The position numbers and the translations under genes are program-made. The notes below the pieces were generated by a model that worked only from the letters and a program-made list of their open reading frames with translations, made no database searches and was not told the origin of the DNA. A stretch of 34,776 nucleotides of DNA from Mesobacillus foraminis (lineage in GTDB: Bacteria > Bacillota > Bacilli > Bacillales > Cytobacillaceae): positions 1 to 34,776 of the forward strand of contig NZ_SLVV01000024.1 of assembly GCF_004340465.1 (NCBI RefSeq), in the 5' to 3' direction. Position 1 is the first letter of the stretch. Each line of letters opens with the position of its first letter. Of the stretch, positions 6,302 through 16,522 are shown piece by piece.

Positions 6302-7720
6302 ATGAAAAATATTCTAATCAGATCAGGAATCTCTCCGTTTGATAACTTTGATGCATCCTATATGCTTGTTAACAATTCAATCGGCGGGAATGTAGGGAAC
6401 CTGGTTTATGCCTACAGTGTTTTCCGCACGTTGATGACGGAAGATACGATGATTACTCCGGATTATTACAAGATTGATCCGAATCAGGCAGACGAAATCA
6501 ATCAGAAGTATGACATGTACATCATTCCGCTGGCTGATGCATTCCGTGAAGATTTTGCACCGACGCTGCGAAAGTATACCAAGCTGATTAAAAAGCTGAC
6601 AATTCCGGTTGTCGTAATTGGTGTCGGGTTGCGTGCGCCATTTGAACCAAAGCTGAACGAGGGTTTCCCATTTGATGAAGATGTTAAAGCTTTCGTAAGT
6701 GCGGTTCTGGAAAAATCCAGCATGCTTGGTCTCCGCGGGGAAATTACATCGAAGTATCTGACACGTTTAGGTTTCCGTGAAGGAATTGACCATACTGTTA
6801 TTGGATGTCCTTCTATGTATTCTTTTGGCCGTGAGTTGATCATTCGCGATACAAATATTACAAAAGATTCGATTGTTAGCGTGAACTCATCCAGACTTTC
6901 TCCTAAAAATGTACTTGATTTTATTACGAGAGGCATGGAAGAGTATCCGAACCATTACTTCATCCCGCAATGGCTGAAAGAGATGAAGCTGACATATGCA
7001 GGAGCTCCTGCTTTGGCGAAATCCAGCAGCAATTACCCGGTCAGCATGATGGATCCAACGTATATGAACAACCGTGTTCGTTACTTCCTGAACGTGCCTA
7101 CCTGGCTGGATTTCTTGAAACAGGCAGATTTAAGCTTTGGTGCAAGGCTCCACGGCAATATCGCCGCAACGATTGCCGGAACACCAAGCATCCTGCTTCC
7201 TAAGGACGCCCGGATGAGAGAACTCGCAGAATACCACCAATTAACGCACGTGATGGCCAATGAGATTACTGAGCAGACAAGGCTTAGCGACTTGGTTGAA
7301 AAAGCGGATTTCCATTCTCCTGAAAAAAATCAGGCGAAAAACTTCGATCACTATATCTCATTCCTTAACAGTAATAACCTTGACCATATTTATAAAGATA
7401 GCATGACTCCAGCGGTCGTTCCTTTTGACGAAAGACTGGCTAAAGTGGATCTTCTTCCTGCGATCACGCCGATCAGTGGCATTTCCATTGAAGAGCTTGT
7501 ACAGCGTATGGAGAAATACAGCACGCTGGAAGAGGAAAAACGCGCGAAAGAACAGAAGAATAAGGATAAAAAGATCAAAGACCTTCAGAAGAAGGTTGAA
7601 GATACTCAGAAGAAGCTGAAAGAAAAAGATAAGGCAATCAAGAAGTACAAAGGAACACTAAATCGAAAAGCGGTCCGTATGGCGCTGAAAACAGCGGATA
7701 TGTTCAGCTTCAGCAAGTAA
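6302..7720 (+). CDS. Polysaccharide pyruvyl transferase family protein
   Basis: 472 residues. The N-terminal two thirds match the polysaccharide pyruvyl transferase fold: an early GGNVGNLVYAYSV, a VVIGVGLR strand-turn, a LGLRGEITSKYLTRLG block, and the family signature FGARLHGNIAATIAGTPS near residue 280. Such proteins add ketal-pyruvate to cell-surface glycans or act in similar sugar modification. Residues about 400-455 are a highly charged Lys/Glu coiled coil (repeated KK-KEK pattern), an addition to the core. An AAGGGGG site precedes the ATG. A single gene, closed by a strong terminator; the glycan it acts on is unknown. Confidence 0.85.
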   Translation: MKNILIRSGISPFDNFDASYMLVNNSIGGNVGNLVYAYSVFRTLMTEDTMITPDYYKIDPNQADEINQKYDMYIIPLADAFREDFAPTLRKYTKLIKKLTIPVVVIGVGLRAPFEPKLNEGFPFDEDVKAFVSAVLEKSSMLGLRGEITSKYLTRLGFREGIDHTVIGCPSMYSFGRELIIRDTNITKDSIVSVNSSRLSPKNVLDFITRGMEEYPNHYFIPQWLKEMKLTYAGAPALAKSSSNYPVSMMDPTYMNNRVRYFLNVPTWLDFLKQADLSFGARLHGNIAATIAGTPSILLPKDARMRELAEYHQLTHVMANEITEQTRLSDLVEKADFHSPEKNQAKNFDHYISFLNSNNLDHIYKDSMTPAVVPFDERLAKVDLLPAITPISGISIEELVQRMEKYSTLEEEKRAKEQKNKDKKIKDLQKKVEDTQKKLKEKDKAIKKYKGTLNRKAVRMALKTADMFSFSK

Positions 7721-7726
7721 TACACT

Positions 7727-7781
7727 GCACATTCCCCATATTCCTGCTTTGCAGGGGATTATTGGGGAATGTGCTTTTTTT
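7727..7781 (+). terminator. Terminator of the pyruvyl transferase-like gene
   Basis: Twelve-bp stem GCACATTCCCCA / TGGGGAATGTGC enclosing a secondary CCTGC/GCAGG hairpin, followed by seven T. Confidence 0.93.
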
Positions 7782-7876
7782 CATATGTTTCTTTATACTA
7801 TTCTTACCGGTAAACGTGTCACAAGTCATTAGAAGCATGGGAGGGACCGAAACTGCTCCAGTCATTTTTATCAATT

Positions 7877-8701
7877 TTGCTCATTACATTTACTCAGCTC
7901 TTTTCTTTGCTGTGTGTGCTGTTCGTCTTTGGTTTCCTGCTGGGTTTGCTGGAAAGGAAGAGTGCCGGCTATTTTGTACAAGGCTTTGGGGGCAGGGGGT
8001 ACCTGCCGACCTCCTATATCGGCACACCGGTGCATGAGCTGGGACACGTTGTGATGTGCTGGCTGTTCAGGCACCGGGTGGGGAAGGTTCAGTGGTTCCC
8101 GAAGCGGGGGAATGGGACTGTCCTGGGCTATGTGGAACATTCCTATTCCAAAAGTTCGCTCTACCAGCGGATCGGAAACTTTTTTGTTGGGATTGGGCCG
8201 ATGATTTCAGGGATTCTGGCTTTGATTGGACTGATGTATATCTTTGTCCCTGACTCCTATGAAGGGTTCATGGATCACATTGACACCGGGGTTCAGCCAG
8301 GAGCGGTCAGCATGGAGATGCTTCGCGGGGTCCTTCAGTCGTCATCTGTCTTATTCAGGGGCCTGTTCAGCATGCAAAATCTGCTTGCCCCATCCTTTTG
8401 GCTGTTCCTATTTTTAGCTTTGAGCATATCCTCGCATATGGCGTTAAGCATGCCTGATATAAAAGGAGCAGCAAGCGGGGTTGTGACTATTTTTTCAGGG
8501 CTGTTTACGGTAAACCTCATAGGATATGTCCTGAATATCGACATGAATCAGTATGTGGCCGTCCTGGCTGGCTACAATGCCTATCTTGTGGCGTTTGCCA
8601 GCCTCGCTGTCTTGTTCTCACTGATTCACTTTGCAATCTGTTTTTTGCTTTTTCTGGTTAAAAAGAAAGGTCTATTTCAGGGGAACCATTTAAAACTATA
8701 G
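7877..8701 (+). CDS. Membrane protein with HELGH zinc-protease motif
   Basis: 274 residues from the TTG at 7877. About six hydrophobic segments: residues 3-24, about 97-120, two or three between 165 and 215, and 235-262. After the first segment lies TPVHELGHVVMCWLF, an HExxH zinc motif within a membrane-adjacent helix, as in site-2-type or related membrane metalloproteases; I cannot name the family. No ribosome site fits the TTG. A CTG at 7853, in frame, has GGGAGGG exactly 7 bases upstream and would add 8 residues, so translation may really begin there. Flanked by terminators, so it is a lone gene. Confidence 0.8.
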   Translation: MLITFTQLFSLLCVLFVFGFLLGLLERKSAGYFVQGFGGRGYLPTSYIGTPVHELGHVVMCWLFRHRVGKVQWFPKRGNGTVLGYVEHSYSKSSLYQRIGNFFVGIGPMISGILALIGLMYIFVPDSYEGFMDHIDTGVQPGAVSMEMLRGVLQSSSVLFRGLFSMQNLLAPSFWLFLFLALSISSHMALSMPDIKGAASGVVTIFSGLFTVNLIGYVLNIDMNQYVAVLAGYNAYLVAFASLAVLFSLIHFAICFLLFLVKKKGLFQGNHLKL

Positions 8702-8715
8702 GCCCAGCGCCAATA

Positions 8716-8752
8716 AGAAAAATCCGGCACTTACAGGCTGGATTCTTTTTTT
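8716..8752. terminator. Terminator after the HELGH protein gene
   Basis: Stem AATCCGGC / GCTGGATT (one G-U) with a 7-base loop, then seven T on +. A-rich flanks give T runs on both strands, so it may also serve the minus-strand DUF3231 gene. Confidence 0.8.
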
Positions 8753-8778
8753 GTTAGGCTTTCTCTAATGCAATAAAC

Positions 8779-8801
8779 AAAAAGCCTCTTAAAATTTAGG
8801 C
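8779..8801 (-). terminator. Weak terminator of the DUF3231 gene
   Basis: GCCT / AGGC short stem with an A/T-rich loop and a TTTTT run on the minus strand, 66-88 bp beyond the DUF3231 stop. Weak stem. Confidence 0.4.
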
Positions 8802-8866
8802 AAAACCAGGTAATGCCACACTGCATAAATACTCGTAATGATTTTATCTTTTATATCCATACATTA

Positions 8867-9877
8867 TCACTTGTTTTTTGCCAAGTCTTCATGGTCCGTT
8901 GCTAGAGGAGGCTGTTCCATCCACTCATTTTCTATTAAAAGATTCATGCCATCTTCAGCTAACACTCCCATTTCCGTTATCATTTTAGCGTAATTTGCAG
9001 CCAAATCCCTACGTTGAGAAATAGCCATTGCCTCACCATAATAACCCATGGCAGAAGAGATTAGTGTTGCTATATGATACATCATAAGCTTATCGGAAAA
9101 AGGAGGGATTGTTGAATCAGTCACCTCACTCTCAAATGTCCTGGGAATGTGTAAATTATCTTCTGTCAACATGGAAGATAGGATTTTAAAGTGATTGTTG
9201 CAGAGTTTCCTGGCCCTTTCCATAAATTTCTTTACATCCTTAGATTTCGCAACTTGACTGAATCCTAATTCTAAAACAACTTTTGTCATGGTTTTCTGCA
9301 TATTGAGATAGGTACCACTAACTTCTACAGCACTTATAGGTCTGCGTTTTCCTAACCAGCCTGTTAAAAAATTTTGTTTCTTAACAAACTCGACTTTCTG
9401 ATGGTTGTTAAAAGTAGGAGGTTTGCTAATTATCCCCTTATCTAAAAGGACTTTAGTTGTTCTATCATACAATTCTAATGTTTCAGAAATAACGCCAATA
9501 AAATATTTTCGCTGCTCCTCTGAAATGACATTGCCTATTGCACCTGAATACCTAGTCAATCCGTGAACAGCCATAATCTGAAGGTAAATAATTATATATG
9601 TGTCTGTAAATAATGAAGGTGCTTCCAGGGTAACGTCTTCATCTGTAAATCCAATAGGAGTCGGATAATTTTCTTTTGCTAAAAATTCTTTAATCTTTTT
9701 AAGGTGTCTCTCCGTTAACTCAAGGGCATATTGGAGCACTTCTTTAATGTCTTTATCTTGTACATAATTGGAAAAATAACGGAACACGCAGTTCGATAAG
9801 CTGTCATTGATATATTGGGTCCAAAGATTTCCAAGTTCAGATGAACTAATTTTCGTACTATGATGGCTGGTTTCCAC
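8867..9877 (-). CDS. DUF3231 family protein (copy 1)
   Basis: 336 residues, all-helical by composition, no signal peptide. Family features, also seen in the second copy at 27092-28099, are LWTQYINDSLS near the N-terminus, a GFTDEDVTLEAPSLF block, KVEFVKKQNFL before GKRRPISAVE, and PPFSDKLMMYH in the second half. The two halves look like two related helical bundles. The role of DUF3231 is unproven; its occurrence in endospore formers suggests a sporulation or coat link, which is inference. Start is GTG with AGGAGGT 7 bases upstream. An inverted repeat at 9913-9930 lies just before it. Confidence 0.87.
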   Translation of the reverse strand: METSHHSTKISSSELGNLWTQYINDSLSNCVFRYFSNYVQDKDIKEVLQYALELTERHLKKIKEFLAKENYPTPIGFTDEDVTLEAPSLFTDTYIIIYLQIMAVHGLTRYSGAIGNVISEEQRKYFIGVISETLELYDRTTKVLLDKGIISKPPTFNNHQKVEFVKKQNFLTGWLGKRRPISAVEVSGTYLNMQKTMTKVVLELGFSQVAKSKDVKKFMERARKLCNNHFKILSSMLTEDNLHIPRTFESEVTDSTIPPFSDKLMMYHIATLISSAMGYYGEAMAISQRRDLAANYAKMITEMGVLAEDGMNLLIENEWMEQPPLATDHEDLAKNK

Positions 9878-9912
9878 AATTCATACCTCCTGTAAAATTG
9901 TCCAAATATAGG

Positions 9913-9930
9913 TTATCCTAATATGGATAA
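9913..9930 (-). promoter_or_regulatory. Inverted repeat before DUF3231 copy 1
   Basis: Perfect TTATCC-TAATAT-GGATAA, 36 bp upstream of the GTG start, in a very A/T-rich stretch likely to hold the promoter. Operator candidate; not present before the second DUF3231 gene. Confidence 0.45.
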
Positions 9931-10185
9931 TTTATAATTTATAAAATCATCCTTTAAGCCTGGACCAGCCATTACCTGCACTACAGAACATTTACCTTCC
10001 CAGGATGAAACAAGTTGCGCTAAGAGAGGGCAAAGGGATTATCCATTAGGTGATCAACAAAAATCCTGCTTCTGCCCCAAAAATCGCTGCGAGCAACCTC
10101 AAGCAAAAATTTCTGGACGGCGACCTGCATTTTCCCATATATTAGGGTTAACCATGTTAATGGCCCACTCAAAGGAGGAGTTCTT
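9931..10185. other. Gene-free stretch
   Basis: No gene with a credible start. The minus strand from about 10160 to 10020 is open and reads protein-like (for example RSRIFVDHLMDNPFALS) but lacks a start and ribosome site. It may be a decayed fragment or a dispersed repeat. Confidence 0.35.
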
Positions 10186-10389
10186 ATGATTTGGCTGGTC
10201 ATCCTGTCCCCATTGTTCATACTTATCCCCATAGTCCTCTATCTGAATCGTAAAAGGGGGATGAGCCACCCCGTCGATGGAAATGATAACCTGGAAAACG
10301 CCATGGCGGAAAGTGACAGGGCAAAGAGAGATGCCTTCATTAATCCAGGCCAGGGTAGCGGGGGAGATGGAGGAGGGCCTGTAGCTTGA
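10186..10389 (+). CDS. Small single-span membrane protein
   Basis: 67 residues. Residues 2-20 form one membrane helix (IWLVILSPLFILIPIVLYL) followed by NRKRG, so the tail should be cytosolic. The tail is polar and ends in a Gly-rich stretch. AAAGGAGGAG lies 5 bases before the ATG and a terminator follows the stop codon, both good signs of a real gene despite its size. I do not recognise a family. Confidence 0.75.
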   Translation: MIWLVILSPLFILIPIVLYLNRKRGMSHPVDGNDNLENAMAESDRAKRDAFINPGQGSGGDGGGPVA

Positions 10390-10417
10390 ACCTGCTGGAA
10401 TTGAGCAGGTTTTTTTG
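10389..10417 (+). terminator. Terminator of the small membrane protein gene
   Basis: AACCTGCT / AGCAGGTT stem, 7-base loop, then a run of seven T. Confidence 0.88.
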
Positions 10418-10426
10418 CGCTCTGTA

Positions 10427-10456
10427 TTAACTAAACTCCCCCGTCCGTTTAAGAGA
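10427..10456 (-). repeat. Degenerate right end of the AACGGGTGC repeat family (copy J)
   Basis: Read on the minus strand it gives CTTAAACGGACGGGGG then AGTTTAGTTAATA, close to the conserved right end of the repeats at 25-34 kb (CTTCAACTAA, CGGGGCAG, TTTAGTTAAATA). No left end found. The only copy in the first 22 kb and the only one in minus orientation. Confidence 0.45.
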
Positions 10457-10604
10457 ATTTGCAATAAATTTATCAGAGCCTTTAGGTTAAAAAGAAAAGA
10501 AGAAGGCAGAACTAGGAGAGCATAGCCTTCCAAAAGGAATGCAAACTATATAGGCGGGTGCTTACGGCATCTGATTGAAAGAAGCTAAAAGGTGGTGGAT
10601 GATC

Positions 10605-10739
10605 ATGGCAAATAATAAAAAGACCAACCAGTTTAAAAATAATGAAAGCAAGCGGGCGATGCCGAAAACGGATGTAGAATTTGCGGCGACCGGGCTTGAG
10701 AAAATCGCGTTAAGGGCTCAAAAAAGCCAGAATAAATAA
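10605..10739 (+). CDS. Small basic protein, unknown
   Basis: 44 residues: MANNKKTNQFKNNESK, then AMPKTDVEFAATGLEK and ALRAQKSQNK. Very polar, Asn/Lys rich, no hydrophobic segment. AAAGGTGG lies 10 bases before the ATG; an in-frame ATG two codons earlier is too close to it. The composition resembles small spore or stress proteins of Bacillus, but I cannot assign a family. Confidence 0.6.
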   Translation: MANNKKTNQFKNNESKRAMPKTDVEFAATGLEKIALRAQKSQNK

Positions 10740-10769
10740 CCGGGAAAAGAGTGTTTGGGGATTTGAAAA

Positions 10770-10810
10770 CAAAAAAACGGGTGCGGCACTTTTTTACAAG
10801 TGTCACACCC
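10770..10810 (-). terminator. Terminator of the beta-glucoside operon
   Basis: On the minus strand GGGTGTGACACT pairs with AGTGCCGCACCC (one mismatch, one G-U), followed by GTTTTTTTG, 27 bp beyond the glucosidase stop codon. Confidence 0.82.
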
Positions 10811-10836
10811 GGGTGTTTGCCAGCGGCGGAAGGGGC

Positions 10837-14197
<3,361 letters not shown>

Positions 14198-14256
14198 GTT
14201 GAATCCTCCTTGCTGATTACCGCTTACATTTATAGTAATTAATAATGAATACTAAT

Positions 14257-14274
14257 ATTGTATCGGTATAATTT
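14257..14274. promoter_or_regulatory. Operator O2 for the GntR-type regulator
   Basis: TTGTATCGGTATAATTT, nearly identical to O1 (14294-14311), about 37 bp closer to the PTS gene. Half-palindromic around CGGT. Two similar sites flanking the promoter start suggest cooperative repression. Confidence 0.65.
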
Positions 14275-14287
14275 GTTTGTTATATAT

Positions 14288-14316
14288 ATTATAATTGTAC
14301 CGGTCTAATTTATCAA
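14288..14316 (-). promoter_or_regulatory. Sigma-A promoter of the beta-glucoside operon
   Basis: Minus strand TTGATA (14316-14311), 17-bp spacer, TATAAT (14293-14288): a near-consensus promoter about 90 bp before the PTS start codon. Operator O1 fills the spacer exactly. Confidence 0.85.
14294..14311. promoter_or_regulatory. Operator O1 for the GntR-type regulator
   Basis: ATTGTACCGGTCTAATTT sits between -35 and -10 of the PTS promoter. It shares TTGTA-CGGT-TAATTT with O2. Dyad centred on CCGG, as expected for a GntR/UTRA dimer. Confidence 0.7.
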
Positions 14317-14333
14317 GAACGAAATAATGAAAC

Positions 14334-14347
14334 TGAAAGCGTATCAA
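14334..14347. promoter_or_regulatory. cre-like site (CcpA)
   Basis: TGAAAGCGTATCAA fits the Bacillus cre pattern TGWAANCGNTNWCA except for one or two positions. It lies between the divergent promoters, about 53-66 bp upstream of the PTS transcription start and overlapping the -35 region of the regulator promoter. Suggests glucose control. Confidence 0.6.
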
Positions 14348-14362
14348 TTTGTAACGCGTTTA

Positions 14363-14371
14363 TGCTATAAT
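14363..14371 (+). promoter_or_regulatory. Extended -10 promoter of the regulator gene
   Basis: TGCTATAAT, an extended -10, about 45 bp before the regulator start. No good -35, consistent with extended -10 use. Confidence 0.65.
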
Positions 14372-14414
14372 TTCAGTAAAGAATGAGATAAATCTCTACT
14401 AACGAGGAATGGAT

Positions 14415-15125
14415 ATGCTAAAGTACCAGGAAATCGCACATGAACTTGAAAAATATATTGAAGATCACAAGCTTCAGCAAGGAGACAAACTGCCTGTGCT
14501 GGAATCCCTGATGGCTCAATTTAATGTCAGCAAGAGCACGATTACGAAAGCATTGGATTTGCTGGAGAGAAAAGGGGTCGTGTTCCAGGTGAGGGGCAGC
14601 GGCATTTTTGTCAGAAGGCATAAGCGAAAGGGATATATCTCCCTGTTATCCAATCAAGGGTTTCAAAAAGAAATTGAAGGCTTTAACCTGACTTCAAAAG
14701 TCATTGAACTGGATGTCAGAAAACCCACACAGGAAGTCGCCGAGAATCTTAATATCGGACCGGATGCAGATATTTATTATGTGAAAAGGGTGCGGTACAT
14801 TCACGGGCAGGCATTGGCGTTTGAGGAATCATTTTATAACAAATCGATCGTTACGTATTTGAATAAGGAAATCGTTTCGGAATCCATCTTTAATTATATT
14901 TCCGAAGGGTTGGGGCTGAAGGTCGGGTTTTCGGACATGTACCTTCATGTCGATAAACTGAATGAGGAAGAAGCGGAGTATTTAGGCCTGAAAAAGGGAG
15001 ATCCCAAGCTTTACCTGGAAAGTGTTTATCACCTGACAAATGGACAGCCGTTCGACTTTTCCAAGCTTACCTACAACTATGAACAGTCCCAGTTCTTTTT
15101 CCAGTCCAACAGCCACTTTTTCTAA
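14415..15125 (+). CDS. GntR family regulator with UTRA domain (beta-glucoside operon)
   Basis: 236 residues from the second ATG. Residues 1-70 are a GntR winged helix: KLPVLESLMAQFNVSKSTITKALDLLERKGVV and a wing VRGSGIFV. Residues about 85-230 form a UTRA effector domain with the VIELDVRKPTQEVAENL entry, ALAFEESFYN and YLESVYHLTNGQPFDFSK. It should repress the divergent PTS/glucosidase operon and be released by a phosphosugar. An ATG two codons upstream (14409) is only two bases from GAGG, so 14415 fits better. B. subtilis controls its bglPH operon by antitermination instead; no RAT-type terminator is visible here, so this module is regulator-swapped relative to it. Confidence 0.9.
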   Translation: MLKYQEIAHELEKYIEDHKLQQGDKLPVLESLMAQFNVSKSTITKALDLLERKGVVFQVRGSGIFVRRHKRKGYISLLSNQGFQKEIEGFNLTSKVIELDVRKPTQEVAENLNIGPDADIYYVKRVRYIHGQALAFEESFYNKSIVTYLNKEIVSESIFNYISEGLGLKVGFSDMYLHVDKLNEEEAEYLGLKKGDPKLYLESVYHLTNGQPFDFSKLTYNYEQSQFFFQSNSHFF

Positions 15126-15135
15126 AAAGAACTTA

Positions 15136-15173
15136 AAAGAGAACGGTCTGCTTGAACAGTCCGTTCTCTTTTA
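15136..15173 (+). terminator. Terminator of the GntR-type regulator
   Basis: AAAAGAGAACGG / CCGTTCTCTTTT stem with an inner CTG/CAG pairing. The stem ends in TTTT but has no long T run. Confidence 0.75.
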
Positions 15174-15224
15174 CATGAATGAATTTCTAAACAAACGATA
15201 AAAAAAGTATAAATGTACTGCTCC

Positions 15225-15330
15225 TGGTATAATAGGAAGTAAGTTAATAGGGCAAGACGCCACCTTTCAGGAAGTGGCAACAGTAAGAATAGTAGTTTGC
15301 GGGACGTCCTCCCCGCAATATTCGAAGTAT
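15225..15330 (+). ncRNA. Candidate structured RNA
   Basis: An extended -10 TGGTATAAT (15225-15233) on + heads a region without a + strand gene. It contains stem GCCAC / GTGGC (from about 15259) and stem TTGCGGG / CCCGCAA (about 15297-15321) whose loop region is C-rich (CGTCCTC). No known riboswitch family recognised and no clean terminator after it, so this is a weak candidate. Confidence 0.25.
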
Positions 15331-15337
15331 GTGACCT

Positions 15338-15502
15338 TTACTTTTCCTCATATTTCGGACGGATGATGTGTTTTATGTGACCGATGACCTCATCAAAGGA
15401 TCGCTTCACATCTGGAGATTCCACTTCCTGTTCTTTTAACATCCTCAAAGTCATTTCCGCCGCGAAGATAACCTCGCTTCTCGTAGGCTTTGTTGCTTCC
15501 AT
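15338..15502 (-). CDS. Small protein, unknown
   Basis: 54 residues: MEATKPTRSEVIFAAEM, then helical segments TLRMLKEQEVESP and SFDEVIGHIKHIIRP. Polar, no membrane segment. AAAGGAG lies 8 bases before the chosen ATG, which is better placed than an in-frame ATG 11 codons upstream. Isolated gene between the candidate RNA and the large repeat block. No family recognised. Confidence 0.6.
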   Translation of the reverse strand: MEATKPTRSEVIFAAEMTLRMLKEQEVESPDVKRSFDEVIGHIKHIIRPKYEEK

Positions 15503-15822
15503 GAAATCAACTCCTTTTTTCACATTTATCCCCATTATTCAGAATTTTATTCACAACTTGTTATGGTGAATGACGAGCGATTGTCAGGTTAAAAGAAGAA
15601 ATGGCGAGAATTATATATTGTAGGTGGGGAAGATGGAGTCAAAGCAGTACACTGCCAGGAAAGGTGTAGGATAAGAGCCGCACATCCAAAGGGAGCGGGC
15701 AACCCCGAAAATTACCCACTTTCATCAAAACAGATCACAAATACTCCGTTTGAACCTGAACCTCCTGAAAAAAGGTCGCTGTCACGTCTCTGTCACCGGT
15801 TTTTCAATAAAAGCGGGGAATC

Positions 15823-15897
15823 GATGCATAACCTCAAATAATCGATGCATAACTTCCCGGGAACGATGCATAAACTAAATTTTTTGATGCATAACTT
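15823..15897. repeat. 21-bp-period array, unit 1 (GATGCATAA x4)
   Basis: GATGCATAA begins at 15823, 15844, 15865 and 15886, exactly 21 bp apart, with variable bases between. The core contains the palindrome ATGCAT. Confidence 0.92.
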
Positions 15898-16093
15898 GCG
15901 TGTGCCCCCTTAAGACCAGGACGCTGCCCCGGTATAATACTGAAATGGAGCGGGTTTTTACCCCGGAAATTACCCACTTTCCTGAAAACAGAACAGAAAT
16001 ACACCAGTTTGAACCTGAACCCGAACCCGAACCCCCTGAAAAAAGGTCGCTGTCACGTCTCTGTCAGCGGTTTTTCAATAAAAGCGAAGAATC

Positions 16094-16168
16094 GATGCAT
16101 AAAACAAAATAATCGATGCATAACTCTCCGGGAACGATGCATAACTTGAACTTTTTGATGCATAACTT
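16094..16168. repeat. 21-bp-period array, unit 2 (GATGCATAA x4)
   Basis: GATGCATAA begins at 16094, 16115, 16136 and 16157, again exactly 21 bp apart. Phase is conserved although linkers differ from unit 1. Confidence 0.92.
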
Positions 16169-16436
16169 GCGTGTGCCCCTTAAAACCAGGGTACCGCCCG
16201 GTCATATAGCCTGAATGGAGCCGGTTTCCCCCCGAAAATTACCCACTAGCCCTCAAACCGGATGCAGAAGGCGCCGGTTCCCACCTGAACCCCTAAAAAA
16301 AGGTCGCTGTCACGTCTCTGTCACCGGTTTTTCAATAAATGCGGGGAATCGAAGCATAACCTGATATAAACGCTGGAAAATCGACCATGAAACGATATAA
16401 AAAAGGTGAAATTCTTCCACCACAATGAGAATGCCC

Positions 16437-16464
16437 AAAAAGCCGTCATTAAAACGGCTTTTTC
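16437..16464 (-). terminator. Terminator of the TetR gene
   Basis: AAAAAGCCGT / ACGGCTTTTT stem with a short A/T loop; T runs on both strands. 60 bp beyond the TetR stop codon. Confidence 0.85.
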
Positions 16465-16522
16465 ATTTAAAAAACGTAGCAGTATTATAAATCTATTGGA
16501 ACAGCGACTAAACGGATAACCA

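Larger units (their letters stand above)
15692..16360. repeat. Three tandem 255-271-bp repeats with 21-bp-phased inner arrays
   Basis: Successive units start at GGAG 15692, 15947 and 16217. Each carries CCGAAATTACCCACT-like and CTGAACC-type segments, then GGTCGCTGTCACGTCTC (at 15774, 16045, 16302), with CTGTCAC repeated directly, then CGGTTTTTCAATAAA. Units 1 and 2 each end with four copies of GATGCATAA at exact 21-bp steps and TTGCGTGTGCCCC; unit 3 is decayed after one imperfect copy. Accumulation of differences between units suggests old duplications. No believable gene inside. Confidence 0.9.

Noticed and set aside
15900-16112. 70-codon + frame with an EPEPEPEP stretch
   Set aside because: It lies wholly inside the tandem repeats, has no ribosome site, and its reading is not kept between repeat units.
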